Both the position numbers and the translations under genes were made by a program. Source: Bacteroidaceae bacterium (GTDB lineage Bacteria > Bacteroidota > Bacteroidia > Bacteroidales > Bacteroidaceae). From it: DNA of 42,496 bases. The notes beneath the pieces are model-generated. The model was not told the origin of the DNA and did no database searches. It worked only from the letters and a program-made list of their open reading frames with translations. Positions 33,549-41,237 of the stretch are shown here, piece after piece. The number at the start of each line of letters is the position of its first letter. Positions within the stretch are counted from its first letter, which is position 1. The stretch is from positions 1-42,496 of the forward strand of contig JAFZWQ010000001.1 in the NCBI GenBank assembly GCA_017617235.1. The letters run 5' to 3'.

Positions 33549-33628
33549 AATGATATTTTTGACCAAAAAATAAGGTGCGATTCCATTGGGGGAGGGATGG
33601 CGCTTTTTTTCAGTTTCTGAGATTATTT

Positions 33629-33658
33629 TTTGTTTTCGTGTAGTTTTTCGTACCTTTG
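33629..33658 (+). promoter_or_regulatory. Promoter of the sigma-factor remnant
   Basis: TTTG (33629-33632), 18 bp, TACCTTTG (33651-33658), about 42 bp before the ATG at 33700. Confidence 0.6.
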
Positions 33659-33699
33659 CCGCGTCTAATGGGTGAATGGATTCAAAAACAGACGAAAGA

Positions 33700-33818
33700 A
33701 TGACAACATTAGAGAAAGAGTTTGCGCAAACCGTAGCGGAACACAAGAGCACGATTTACAGCATCGCCGCTACCAGAGAATCCTCGACCAAATAGATGCC
33801 CTTGGCGGTAATGCATAA
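33700..33818 (+). pseudogene. Internally deleted sigma-70 (ECF-like) factor remnant
   Basis: The ATG opens MTTLEKEFAQTVAEHKSTIYSI, which resembles the first residues of Bacteroidales ECF sigma factors (EKEF..., EHKSTIYTV). The frame then ends at a TAG (33793-33795). An overlapping frame reads YQRILDQIDALGGNA to a stop at 33818, like a protein C-terminus. The sigma regions 2 and 4 are missing entirely. A good promoter (33629-33658) and terminator (33826-33860) remain. Best read as a gene that lost its centre. The C-terminal assignment is uncertain. Confidence 0.5.
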
Positions 33819-33825
33819 TTAAAGA

Positions 33826-33860
33826 AGAAAGGCGCCATCACATGCGGATGGCGCCTTTCT
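33826..33860. terminator. Strong terminator between galK and the sigma remnant
   Basis: Perfect 14-bp stem AGAAAGGCGCCATC/GATGGCGCCTTTCT with a 7-nt loop. It lies 17 bp after the galK stop. Its minus-strand T-run is short. Confidence 0.8.
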
Positions 33861-33877
33861 GTGTGTAGGGTGGGGGA

Positions 33878-35038
33878 TTAGAGGAGACGGCGGGCTCCGT
33901 CGCCAATGACTACGTCGATGACGATGGGCTTCTTGCCGTACTTCTCGAAGAAGCGCTTCTGGACAACTTCCTTGAAGTGGTCGTAGATTTCGTTGGCTAC
34001 CAGGTTGATGGTGCAGCCACCGAAGCCGCCACCCATGATGCGTGAGCCGGTTACGCCCTCTTCCTTGGCAACATCTACCAGGAAGTCGAGTTCCTCGCAG
34101 CTAACTTCGTACTCCTTGCTGAGGCCGTAGTGGGTGTCGTACATCATCTGACCTACGAGCTCGTAGTCGTCCATTTCCAGGGCCTTGCAGACTGCCAGCA
34201 CGCGAACTACCTCGCCGATGACGTAGCGGGCGCGGTTGTACTCGTCGCCGGTAATCTTACCGCGAACCTCCTCGAGCATCTCCATCGTGGCATCGCGCAG
34301 GGACTCTACCTCGGGATGAATGGCCTTGATGACTTCGGCTACGTGCTCGCACTGCAGACGGCGCTCGTTGTAGGGGCTGCCGGCCAGTTCGTGCTTGATG
34401 CAGCTGTTGACGAGCATCAGCTTGTAGCCCTTCGGATGCCAGGGGAAGTAGGCAATCTCGCCAGAACGGCAGTCCATACGCATGAGGTTGCCGGCCTTGC
34501 CCAGACAGCTGATGGCCTGGTCCATGATGCCGCAGTTGCAACCGATGTACTTGTGCTCGGTGCGCTGACCTACGCGGGCCAGTTCCATGCGGTCGATCTT
34601 GTTGTCGCCGAACATATCGTTCAGGGCAAAGGCATAGGCGCTCTCCAGAGCTGCGCTGGAGGACATGCCGGCACCCAGGGGTACATCACCTGCGAAGGCG
34701 GTATTGAAGCCCTGTACGGGAACACCCAGAGCCATCATCTCGCGGCATACACCGTATATGTAGCGTGCCCACGTGGCGTTGGGGCCCTTCTCGTCGTCGA
34801 GCGAGAATTCAACCTTATCCTTCAGGTCGATACTGTAGGCGCGGACATTGCGGGTTCCATTGGCCTTCAGTTCGGCTATCATGCCCTGTTCTACGGCTCC
34901 GGGGAATACGAAACCGTTGTTGTAGTCGGTGTGCTCACCGATGAGGTTGATACGGCCAGGTGCGGCATAAACATTTCCTGTGCTTCCGTCGAAGTGCTTG
35001 ATGAAGCGGCTCCGAACATCTTCGATAGTTAATTTCAT
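33878..35038 (-). CDS. galK: Galactokinase
   Basis: 386-aa GHMP kinase that makes galactose-1-phosphate from galactose and ATP. Galactokinase signature PGRINLIGEHTDYN (27-40), ATP loop PLGAGMSSSAALE (120-132), catalytic Asp173 in CNCGIMDQAIS, and C-terminal GSRIMGGGFGGCT. Normal length, and the N-terminal start is typical. Last gene of the galM-transporter-galK operon, separated from the transporter by a GC-rich element. No galT or galE in the window. Confidence 0.97.
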   Translation of the reverse strand: MKLTIEDVRSRFIKHFDGSTGNVYAAPGRINLIGEHTDYNNGFVFPGAVEQGMIAELKANGTRNVRAYSIDLKDKVEFSLDDEKGPNATWARYIYGVCREMMALGVPVQGFNTAFAGDVPLGAGMSSSAALESAYAFALNDMFGDNKIDRMELARVGQRTEHKYIGCNCGIMDQAISCLGKAGNLMRMDCRSGEIAYFPWHPKGYKLMLVNSCIKHELAGSPYNERRLQCEHVAEVIKAIHPEVESLRDATMEMLEEVRGKITGDEYNRARYVIGEVVRVLAVCKALEMDDYELVGQMMYDTHYGLSKEYEVSCEELDFLVDVAKEEGVTGSRIMGGGFGGCTINLVANEIYDHFKEVVQKRFFEKYGKKPIVIDVVIGDGARRLL

Positions 35039-35049
35039 AGTAATAAACG

Positions 35050-35190
35050 CGACCCCCTCCCCGTTCCCTCCCCGAGGGGAGGGCGTATATACTATTGGGG
35101 GGGTAAGGTCATTTTTTAAGTTAATATTAATGTTTTTATTTTTTCTAAACTAACCACGCCCCTCTCTGGGAGGGGAATGGTGGTGGGGCT
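35050..35190. mobile_element. GC-rich inverted-arm intergenic element, copy 3
   Basis: Fills the transporter-galK gap. The left arm CGACCCCCTCCCC...CTCCCCGAGGGGAG...CGTATATAC matches copy 4 at 56 of 61 positions without gaps (35050-35110 against 36490-36550). The right arm, about 35156-35190 (CGCCCCTCTCTGGGAGGGG ...), is a diverged inverse. Confidence 0.7.
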
Positions 35191-35191
35191 T

Positions 35192-36478
35192 TTATTCTAC
35201 GGGAATGTCGGTGTTCACGTTCTTACTGCCGATGAGGGCGTAGTAGAGGATGTAGGCTGCGCAGAGCAGGGGTACCCAGAACGAGATGAGGTAGGAACCT
35301 GTGAGGTCGGCTACCAAACCCTGGATGCCCACCATGATGGCGAAGCCGCAAACCATGGTCATGAAGGCACCGGAAGCAATGGCGGTGTACTTACCCAGAC
35401 CCTCGGTGGCGAGGTTGAAGATGCCGCCCCACATGACGCTGGCGCACAGACCTACCAGCAGGAAGCAGAAGATGCCAACAGGCACGTTGCCCCACAGAAT
35501 GGCCATGTTCGTGTAGTCGATACCGGGAACGCTGACGGCTATCGTGGTGGGCAGGTAGATGCCTAAGAGTATCAGGATGATGGCTGCGCTGGCTACGAAG
35601 GTAATCATGGCCTTGGTGCTGACCTTACCACCCACGCTGGCACCGACGAAACGGCCGATGAGCATGAACAGGAAGTAGATAGAGGCCAATGTGCCTACAT
35701 AACCGGCATCCATACCCATACCGGGAGTAGCTGCATCGCCGGCAGCTGTCAGATACTGCAGAATGTAGCCGGGAATACCCATCTCGACACCACCGTAAAG
35801 ACCGATAGCGAGGATGCCCAGGTTGAAGTGACGGAAAGAGAATGCAGAGTGCGGGTCTTTCTCGCCAGTCTTTGCGGCAGAAGCCTGCTGGGGCTCTTCG
35901 ATTTTGGTGAAGAGAATAACGATGAATGCAATAACAAAGATGGCAAGGGCAATCATCAGGGCAGGAGTAGCGTCAGAAATCTTTGCCTTGGCTGCATCGC
36001 CGATGAGGGCACCCATGATGATGTAAACAGCTACGGCAGCGGTGCTGTTGAACACACCACCGGTCTGGATGAGCTGGTTACCCTTGTTGCCACCACCACC
36101 CAGCAGGTTCAGCATGGGATTTACAACGGTGTTCAGGATGCACATGCAACCACCCGAGATGAGGGCTCCAACCAGATATACGGCCATACCGCCCCAACCG
36201 GAAAGCCACTGTACGATGATACCCGTGATGCCGACCAACAGTCCGATGAGGGCTGTCGTCTTGTAGCCCCACTTCTGAATCATCATGCCGGCAGGGAATC
36301 CCATAACCAGATAGGCCATGAAGTTTCCATAGTTACCAATCATGGCCATGAAGTTGGTGGTTCCAAACTGGTTCTTCACGATTACGCCCATAGGCGAACA
36401 AAGGTTCGTCACGAAGGCAATCATGGCGAACAGGGCTATCATGACGATGATGGCGCCCCATTGTTTCTTTTGTTCCAT
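35192..36478 (-). CDS. MFS transporter, FucP/GluP-like (probable galactose or glucose uptake)
   Basis: 428-aa inner-membrane protein with about 12 hydrophobic helices. It opens MEQKKQWGAIIVMIALFAMI. Features of the FHS (fucose/glucose-galactose) branch: NLCSPMGVIVKNQFG, then FMAYLVMGFPAGMMIQKWGYKTTAL, VVNPMLNLLGGGGNKGNQLIQTGGVFNS, and LIGRFVGASVGGKVSTKAM. The substrate is inferred from the operon (galM before, galK after). Both flanking gaps hold GC-rich elements. Confidence 0.88.
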   Translation of the reverse strand: MEQKKQWGAIIVMIALFAMIAFVTNLCSPMGVIVKNQFGTTNFMAMIGNYGNFMAYLVMGFPAGMMIQKWGYKTTALIGLLVGITGIIVQWLSGWGGMAVYLVGALISGGCMCILNTVVNPMLNLLGGGGNKGNQLIQTGGVFNSTAAVAVYIIMGALIGDAAKAKISDATPALMIALAIFVIAFIVILFTKIEEPQQASAAKTGEKDPHSAFSFRHFNLGILAIGLYGGVEMGIPGYILQYLTAAGDAATPGMGMDAGYVGTLASIYFLFMLIGRFVGASVGGKVSTKAMITFVASAAIILILLGIYLPTTIAVSVPGIDYTNMAILWGNVPVGIFCFLLVGLCASVMWGGIFNLATEGLGKYTAIASGAFMTMVCGFAIMVGIQGLVADLTGSYLISFWVPLLCAAYILYYALIGSKNVNTDIPVE

Positions 36479-36489
36479 AATAAAAAACT

Positions 36490-36627
36490 CGACCCCCTCC
36501 TCATTCCCTCCCCGAGGGGAGGGCGTATATACTATTGTGGAGTTAAGGTCATTTTTTTAAGTTATTAATTAATTGTTGTTTTCATCAGTATAAGCTCCCT
36601 CCCCTCGGGGAGGGAAGGGGTAGGGGT
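36490..36627. mobile_element. GC-rich inverted-arm intergenic element, copy 4
   Basis: Fills the galM-transporter gap. The left arm (36490-36540) contains a 27-nt block (36506-36532, CCCTCCCCGAGGGGAGGG then CGTATATAC) identical to copies 3 and 5. The right arm (36593-36627, CTCCCTCCCCTCGGGGAGG ...) is its inverse. Confidence 0.75.
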
Positions 36628-36628
36628 C

Positions 36629-37708
36629 TTACTTGTCCGTTCCGAACTTGTAGATGGTCTTCTGGGTGTAAACCTCACCGGGACGCAGCACTACGCTGGG
36701 GAAGTAGGGACGGTTGGGACTGTCGGGGAAGTGCTGAGCCTCGAAGCACAGGGCAGAGCGGCGGGGAGCCGTGCAACCATGCTGCAGGGGATAGCCCGTA
36801 GCCCAGTTGTCGCTGTAGAACTGTACACCGGGTTCTGTGGTGTAAACTTCCATGGTGCGTCCGCTGACGGGTTCTGTCATCTCGGCAGCCAGCGTCAGTT
36901 CGCCCGGTTCCTGCTTGTTCAGTACGAAGCAGTGGTCGTATCCGGCTCCGTTCTTGATTTGTACGTCGTCGGCATCGATGTCCTGACCAACAGGCTTCGG
37001 GGTGCGGAAGTCGAAGGGCGTTCCGTCAACCTTCAGGATTTCGCCTGTGGGAATTGATGTGTCGTCGATGGGCACATAGTGGTCGGCATTGATGCGCAGG
37101 ATAACGTTCGTGGCCTCGGGCGTAGGATTCTGGATGCCGCTGAGCGAGAAGTAACCGTGGTGAGTCATGTTCACAATGGTCTTCTTGTTCGTCATACCGC
37201 GATAGTCGATAACCAACTCGTTGTCGTCGGTCAGCGTATAGCGCACCGTCATCTTCAGCTCGCCGGGGAAGCCTTCCTCGTAGTAAGCGAAGACGTAGCG
37301 CAGAACCAGTTCATGCTCGTTAATCTGTTCGGCATCCCAGACACGGGCGTGAGCACCCGTAGGACCGCCGTGCAGCGCGTTGGGGCCGTTGTTGATGGCC
37401 AGGCTGTATTCCTTGCCATTCATCACGAACTTGCCTTTGCAAATGCGGTTTCCATAACGTCCGATGAGAGTGGAGAGGAAAGGTTCGGGGCTGGCCACGA
37501 CATCCTTGATGTTATCGTGCCCCTGGATAACGTTACCCATCTTTCCGTCGCGGTCGGGTACCATTATAGACACAAGAGCACCACCATAGTTGGTGATGTC
37601 CACTTCCATTCCATTGTTATTCACGAGGGTGTACAGATCGGTTTGCTTTCCCTGTACAACGGCCTGAAAATCTTCGCGCTTCAGGCCAGAGATGTGTTGT
37701 GGAGTCAT
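36629..37708 (-). CDS. galM: Aldose 1-epimerase (cytoplasmic mutarotase)
   Basis: 359-aa mutarotase without a signal peptide. His113 (ALHGGPTG), His184 (MTHHGYFSLS) and base Glu323 (CFEAQHFPDSPN) are in place. It would convert beta-galactose to the alpha form used by galactokinase. First gene of the gal operon, with its own promoter. It is clearly related to the lipoprotein mutarotase of the arabinose operon (28616-29782) but lacks its N-terminal lipobox. Confidence 0.94.
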   Translation of the reverse strand: MTPQHISGLKREDFQAVVQGKQTDLYTLVNNNGMEVDITNYGGALVSIMVPDRDGKMGNVIQGHDNIKDVVASPEPFLSTLIGRYGNRICKGKFVMNGKEYSLAINNGPNALHGGPTGAHARVWDAEQINEHELVLRYVFAYYEEGFPGELKMTVRYTLTDDNELVIDYRGMTNKKTIVNMTHHGYFSLSGIQNPTPEATNVILRINADHYVPIDDTSIPTGEILKVDGTPFDFRTPKPVGQDIDADDVQIKNGAGYDHCFVLNKQEPGELTLAAEMTEPVSGRTMEVYTTEPGVQFYSDNWATGYPLQHGCTAPRRSALCFEAQHFPDSPNRPYFPSVVLRPGEVYTQKTIYKFGTDK

Positions 37709-37743
37709 CGTTATTAAGGTTTAAAGTTAATCAATTGCAATCG

Positions 37744-37787
37744 CAAACTTACTGAAAAACTTTGAACTTTGCAACGATTCGGCCGAA
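37744..37787 (-). promoter_or_regulatory. gal operon promoter with adjacent palindrome
   Basis: Minus-strand TTG (37772-37774), 20 bp, TAAGTTTG (37744-37751). A perfect 10-bp palindrome TTCGGCCGAA (37778-37787) lies just upstream of the -33 box and could bind a regulator. This is inference from position. Confidence 0.65.
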
Positions 37788-37805
37788 AAAGTAATAAACT
37801 TTAAT

Positions 37806-39206
37806 CTATTTTTGCAAAAAAGTGAGCAGGTCGGCTACAATGAACGAGGAACCGCCTACGAAGATAAGGTCGTTGGACGAGGCTTCGCGCAAAGCGGCCT
37901 GATAGGCTTCGGAAACAGTAGGGTAGATGTCTCCCCGAAGCCCGAATTCACTGGCCAGCGCGGCAATCTCCTGTGCCGGCATGGCGCGTTTCACTGAGGC
38001 CTGGGTGAAGTAGTACAAGGCATCCTTGGGCAGGAGGGAAAGCGAGGTGCGAACATCCTTGTCGCCCACCATTCCGAGAACTATCCTTAGAGAGTTCCGA
38101 GTGCTGAGTTCTGAGTTCTGAGTTGTATTTCGTATTTCGTAATTCGTAACTCGTAACTGTTCCGAAATGTATTGGAGGCCAGCGGGGTTGTGACCCGTGT
38201 CGCAGATGACGGTGGGGTTGTCCTGAATCTTTTGCCAGCGTCCCATGAGACCTGTGAGCTCGCATACGTGTGCGAATCCGTTATGAATGGCTTCGATGGA
38301 CAGTTGCATATCCAACTGTTGCACGGCAGCCAGAATAGTCGCTGTGTTGCGTTGCTGGCACAGTCCGCCAAGCTGGGTGTTGAAGGTTCCGAAATGACGC
38401 GTTTCGCAGGTGCCGTTGCCCCAGTTTATGATTTCATCCTTTTCTTCAGCAAATGTTATGGAAGTGTTGACTTCCAATGCTTTATCGAGGAATACTTTTC
38501 GAATCTCCGGATGCTGAAGTGTTGCCGTATCGTTGTTCCTGGTTTCGCCAATCACAACGGGTACACCGGACTTGATGATGCCCGCTTTTTCGTGAGCAAT
38601 TTTCTCCAGCGTATCGCCCAGGAATTGGGTGTGGTCGAAGCTGATGTTGGTGATGACGGAAAGCTGTGGGGTGATGATGTTGGTGCAGTCGAGTCGTCCG
38701 CCCAGTCCTACCTCGATAACTGCAAAATCCACTTGCTGTTCCTTGAAGTACTGGAAGGCCAGAGCCGTTGTAAGCTCGAAGAACGAGGGGTGCAGGGGTT
38801 CGAAGAACGAACGTTCGTTTTCCACAAAGTCAATGACACGTTCCTCGGGTATCATCTCGCCATTGACACGAATCCTTTCGCGGAAGTCCACCAGATGGGG
38901 ACTGGTGTAGAGACCCACCCGATAGCCTGCCGATTGCAGGATGGCTGCCAGCGTGTGGCTGACGGAGCCCTTGCCGTTGGTGCCTGCCACGTGGATGGTG
39001 CGATAGGCCCGATGGGGATGTCCGAAATGTTCGTCGAGCGTACGGGTGTTTTCTAACCCCTCCTTATACGCGCCAGCCCCGATGTTTTGGAACAACGGGG
39101 CTACATTAAACAGATAATCTATAGCTTCGCGATAGGTGACCCCACCTCCTTGCCCCTCCCGGGGGAGGGGAGTAGTCACCTCTTCTCGTTGATTTCTACT
39201 TGTCAT
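37806..39206 (-). CDS. folC: Bifunctional folylpolyglutamate synthase/dihydrofolate synthase
   Basis: 466-aa FolC that adds glutamate to dihydropteroate and folates. P-loop HVAGTNGKGSVSHT (72-85), TSPHLVDFRERIRVNG, VGLGGRLDCTN, SFDHTQFLGDTLEKIAHEKAGI, and ICDTGHNPAG (334-343). Two parts are not FolC. Residues 1-23 (REEVTTPLPREGQGGGV) are encoded by an arm of a GC-rich element, and about residues 353-372 (TNYEIRN...NSELSTRNS) come from an in-frame short tandem repeat, between conserved ISEQLR and LRIVLGMVGDKD. Both leave the reading frame intact. Downstream of grpE-dnaJ, probably co-transcribed. Confidence 0.93.
   Translation of the reverse strand: MTSRNQREEVTTPLPREGQGGGVTYREAIDYLFNVAPLFQNIGAGAYKEGLENTRTLDEHFGHPHRAYRTIHVAGTNGKGSVSHTLAAILQSAGYRVGLYTSPHLVDFRERIRVNGEMIPEERVIDFVENERSFFEPLHPSFFELTTALAFQYFKEQQVDFAVIEVGLGGRLDCTNIITPQLSVITNISFDHTQFLGDTLEKIAHEKAGIIKSGVPVVIGETRNNDTATLQHPEIRKVFLDKALEVNTSITFAEEKDEIINWGNGTCETRHFGTFNTQLGGLCQQRNTATILAAVQQLDMQLSIEAIHNGFAHVCELTGLMGRWQKIQDNPTVICDTGHNPAGLQYISEQLRVTNYEIRNTTQNSELSTRNSLRIVLGMVGDKDVRTSLSLLPKDALYYFTQASVKRAMPAQEIAALASEFGLRGDIYPTVSEAYQAALREASSNDLIFVGGSSFIVADLLTFLQK
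38093..38157. repeat. In-frame short tandem repeat inside folC
   Basis: Units of about 7 nt: GTTCTGA/GAGTTCTGA, then GTATTTC, GTATTTC, GTAATTC, GTAACTC, GTAACT. They form about 20 extra codons at a surface-loop position of the enzyme. Confidence 0.75.
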
Positions 39207-39256
39207 GTTTAATTGTATATACGCCCTCCCCTCGGGGAGGGTGAGGGGTAGGGGTC
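39137..39256. mobile_element. GC-rich inverted-arm element, copy 5 (reversed; forms the folC start)
   Basis: The left arm (39137-39180) lies inside the folC reading frame and the right arm (39215-39256) in the dnaJ-folC gap. The 27-nt block shared with copies 3 and 4 is here at 39215-39241 on the opposite strand, so the element is inverted relative to them. The start codon of folC (39204-39206) is internal to the element. Confidence 0.75.
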
Positions 39257-39258
39257 CC

Positions 39259-40431
39259 TTAGCTAAACATTGCCTTGAACTTCTCGAATACCTTTTTACG
39301 GCACGATTCCGAGGGACGGAAATTGTCGCTCTTGGCGAATTGCTCCATAGCTTGTTTCTCCTCCTTGTTCAGCGTTTCGGGGATGTACACGCTGATGTGT
39401 ACAATCAGGTCGCCTACACCGTAGCCATAACCCTGAACTGCGGGCAAGCCCTTTCCACGCAGGCGAACCACCTTGCCGGGCTGGGTGCCGGGCTCTATCT
39501 TGATGCGCGCCTTGCCGTCTAGCGTGGGGATTTCCACCGAACCGCCCAAAACGGCTGTGGGAACGTCGAGCAACAGGTTGTAAACAAGGTTTTGTTCCTC
39601 GCGCACGAAATCCTTATGGGATTGTACTTCGATGAACACCTGGATGTCGCCGGCTACTCCGTTGTGCTTTCCGGCATTTCCCTTGCCGGGAACAGTAACC
39701 ACCATACCGTCGGCAACGCCTGCAGGAATCTTTACTTCTACGACTTCCTCGCCGGTTACTACACCCTCGCCGTGACATTTCGTACACTTGTTCTTGATGG
39801 TGTGTCCCTCGCCGTTACACGTGGGGCAGGCCTGCTGGGTTTGCATGCGGCCGAACATCGAGTTTACGGTACGTACCGTGTAACCCTTGCCGCCACACGT
39901 CGGACAGGTCTGTGTCTGTCCGTCCTCTGAACCGCTGCCGTGACAATGGTCGCAGGTGATATTCTTGCGCACCTTGAACTTCTTGGTTACGCCTGTGGCT
40001 ACTTCGTTCAGCGTCAGACTGACCTTCAGACGCAGGTCGCTGCCGCGATAGACTTGCTGTCCACCACGACCTCCGCCGCCTCCGAAACCTCCGAAGTTGA
40101 ACTCGAAACCGCCGCCTCCCATGCGTCCGCCGAAGATATCGCCGAACATCGAGAAGATGTCGTCCATGTTCATGCCGCCAGCACCGTTGAAGCCACCTCC
40201 CATTCCGTTCAGACCTTCGTGTCCAAACTGGTCGTAACGGGCACGCTTCTGTTCGTCGTGCAGCACATCGTAGGCTTCAGCCGCCTCCTTGAACTTCTCC
40301 TCGGCTTCCTTGTTGCCGGGGTTACGGTCGGGGTGGTACTTGATGGCCATCTTCTTGTAGGCGGCCTTTATTTCTTGCTGTGTGGCGTTCTTCTGTACGC
40401 CCAGCACTTCATAGTAATCTCGCTTTGCCAT
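39259..40431 (-). CDS. dnaJ: Chaperone protein DnaJ
   Basis: 390-aa class A J-protein. J domain (5-70) with HPD at 33-35, a Gly/Phe-rich region (about 75-130, [11 protein letters not shown]...), four zinc-finger repeats ([32 protein letters not shown]), and the C-terminal substrate-binding domains. It stimulates DnaK ATPase and delivers unfolded substrates. It starts 12 bp after grpE. dnaK is not in the window. The downstream gap to folC holds a GC-rich element arm. Confidence 0.97.
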   Translation of the reverse strand: MAKRDYYEVLGVQKNATQQEIKAAYKKMAIKYHPDRNPGNKEAEEKFKEAAEAYDVLHDEQKRARYDQFGHEGLNGMGGGFNGAGGMNMDDIFSMFGDIFGGRMGGGGFEFNFGGFGGGGGRGGQQVYRGSDLRLKVSLTLNEVATGVTKKFKVRKNITCDHCHGSGSEDGQTQTCPTCGGKGYTVRTVNSMFGRMQTQQACPTCNGEGHTIKNKCTKCHGEGVVTGEEVVEVKIPAGVADGMVVTVPGKGNAGKHNGVAGDIQVFIEVQSHKDFVREEQNLVYNLLLDVPTAVLGGSVEIPTLDGKARIKIEPGTQPGKVVRLRGKGLPAVQGYGYGVGDLIVHISVYIPETLNKEEKQAMEQFAKSDNFRPSESCRKKVFEKFKAMFS

Positions 40432-40443
40432 AATTCTTCCTCC

Positions 40444-41040
40444 TTAGATTCCCACTACCACTTTTGCGAAGCGGAGTACGGTGTCGTTCAGCATGTAACC
40501 CTTCTCCGTGCAGTCGATAACCTTACCTTTCAGCTCCTCCGACGGGGCGGGGAACTGGGTGACGGCTTCGTGGAAATCGGTGTTGAAGTCAGCACCTTCC
40601 GTCTTCATCTGCGTTACGCCTTGTGCCTCCATCACCTTCAGGAACTTCCTGTAGATGAGCTCTAGGCCTTCGCGCAAACTATTCTCTGTGGCCTCTGTTT
40701 GCTCTGTGGTCTCTGTGTTTCCCGCATGGGAAAGTGCACGCTCCAAATCGTCGATTACGGGCAGCATGGCCTCAAGAACTTTCCGACCTCCGTTCAGGAT
40801 GAGCTCGGCCTTCTCCTTGACGATGCGTTTGCGGAAGTTGTCGAACTCGGCCTGTTTGTACAGGCGTTCCTTCTCCAATTCTGCCACACGAGCCTCGGCA
40901 AGTGCCAATTTGTCCTCTATGGTTTCTTCCTGAGGTTCCTCGGTTTGGGGCTCTTCTGACTTAACGGACTCGTTATCAACGTTTTCCGTCTCGATATTCT
41001 CTTCTTGGACTTTTTCTTTGTATTCTGTTTCCTTATCCAT
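40444..41040 (-). CDS. grpE: Nucleotide exchange factor GrpE
   Basis: 198-aa DnaK exchange factor. Acidic N-terminus (about 1-50), long coiled-coil helix (ALAEARVAELEKERLYKQAEFDNFRKRI, about 66-93), four-helix part, and beta-wing end (GADFNTDFHEAVTQFPAP ... GYMLNDTVLRFAKVVVG). Within the middle, HAGNTETTEQTEATENS is encoded by four 9-nt repeat units (40682-40720) inserted in frame between helices. First gene of a probable grpE-dnaJ-folC operon. Confidence 0.95.
   Translation of the reverse strand: MDKETEYKEKVQEENIETENVDNESVKSEEPQTEEPQEETIEDKLALAEARVAELEKERLYKQAEFDNFRKRIVKEKAELILNGGRKVLEAMLPVIDDLERALSHAGNTETTEQTEATENSLREGLELIYRKFLKVMEAQGVTQMKTEGADFNTDFHEAVTQFPAPSEELKGKVIDCTEKGYMLNDTVLRFAKVVVGI
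40682..40720. repeat. Half of the 9-nt-repeat element, in frame within grpE
   Basis: Four 9-nt units of the form nnnACAGAG on the coding strand encode TE-containing tripeptides (NTE, TTE, QTE, ATE). They match the arm units of the elements at 24609 and 28472. Confidence 0.75.
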
Positions 41041-41084
41041 AGTTATAAATTAATGCTTTGCCTGTCGACTAACAAAAACCTTGC

Positions 41085-41092
41085 CAAAGATA
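41085..41092 (-). promoter_or_regulatory. grpE: Candidate grpE promoter -7 box
   Basis: Minus-strand TATCTTTG, 44 bp before grpE. No TTTG at the expected distance. Divergent from the ppdK promoter in a 197-bp gap. No CIRCE-type repeat is seen. Confidence 0.5.
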
Positions 41093-41162
41093 CATTATTA
41101 TATATTATTTCCCCCATTTTTACGCGATATTTTACAATTTAGGATGTTTTTTTCCACAATCC

Positions 41163-41193
41163 TTTGCACATTGATTTCTTATTCGTATCTTTG
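41163..41193 (+). promoter_or_regulatory. ppdK: ppdK promoter
   Basis: TTTG (41163-41166), 19 bp, TATCTTTG (41186-41193), 44 bp before the start. Full consensus. Confidence 0.8.
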
Positions 41194-41237
41194 CAGAAAT
41201 CATTACCAAATTAACACATAACATTAATACATCAAAC

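Noticed and set aside
33435-33752. 105-codon minus ORF in the repeat-rich gap
   Set aside because: No start context or recognisable protein pattern; it crosses the promoter and N-terminus of the sigma remnant on the other strand.
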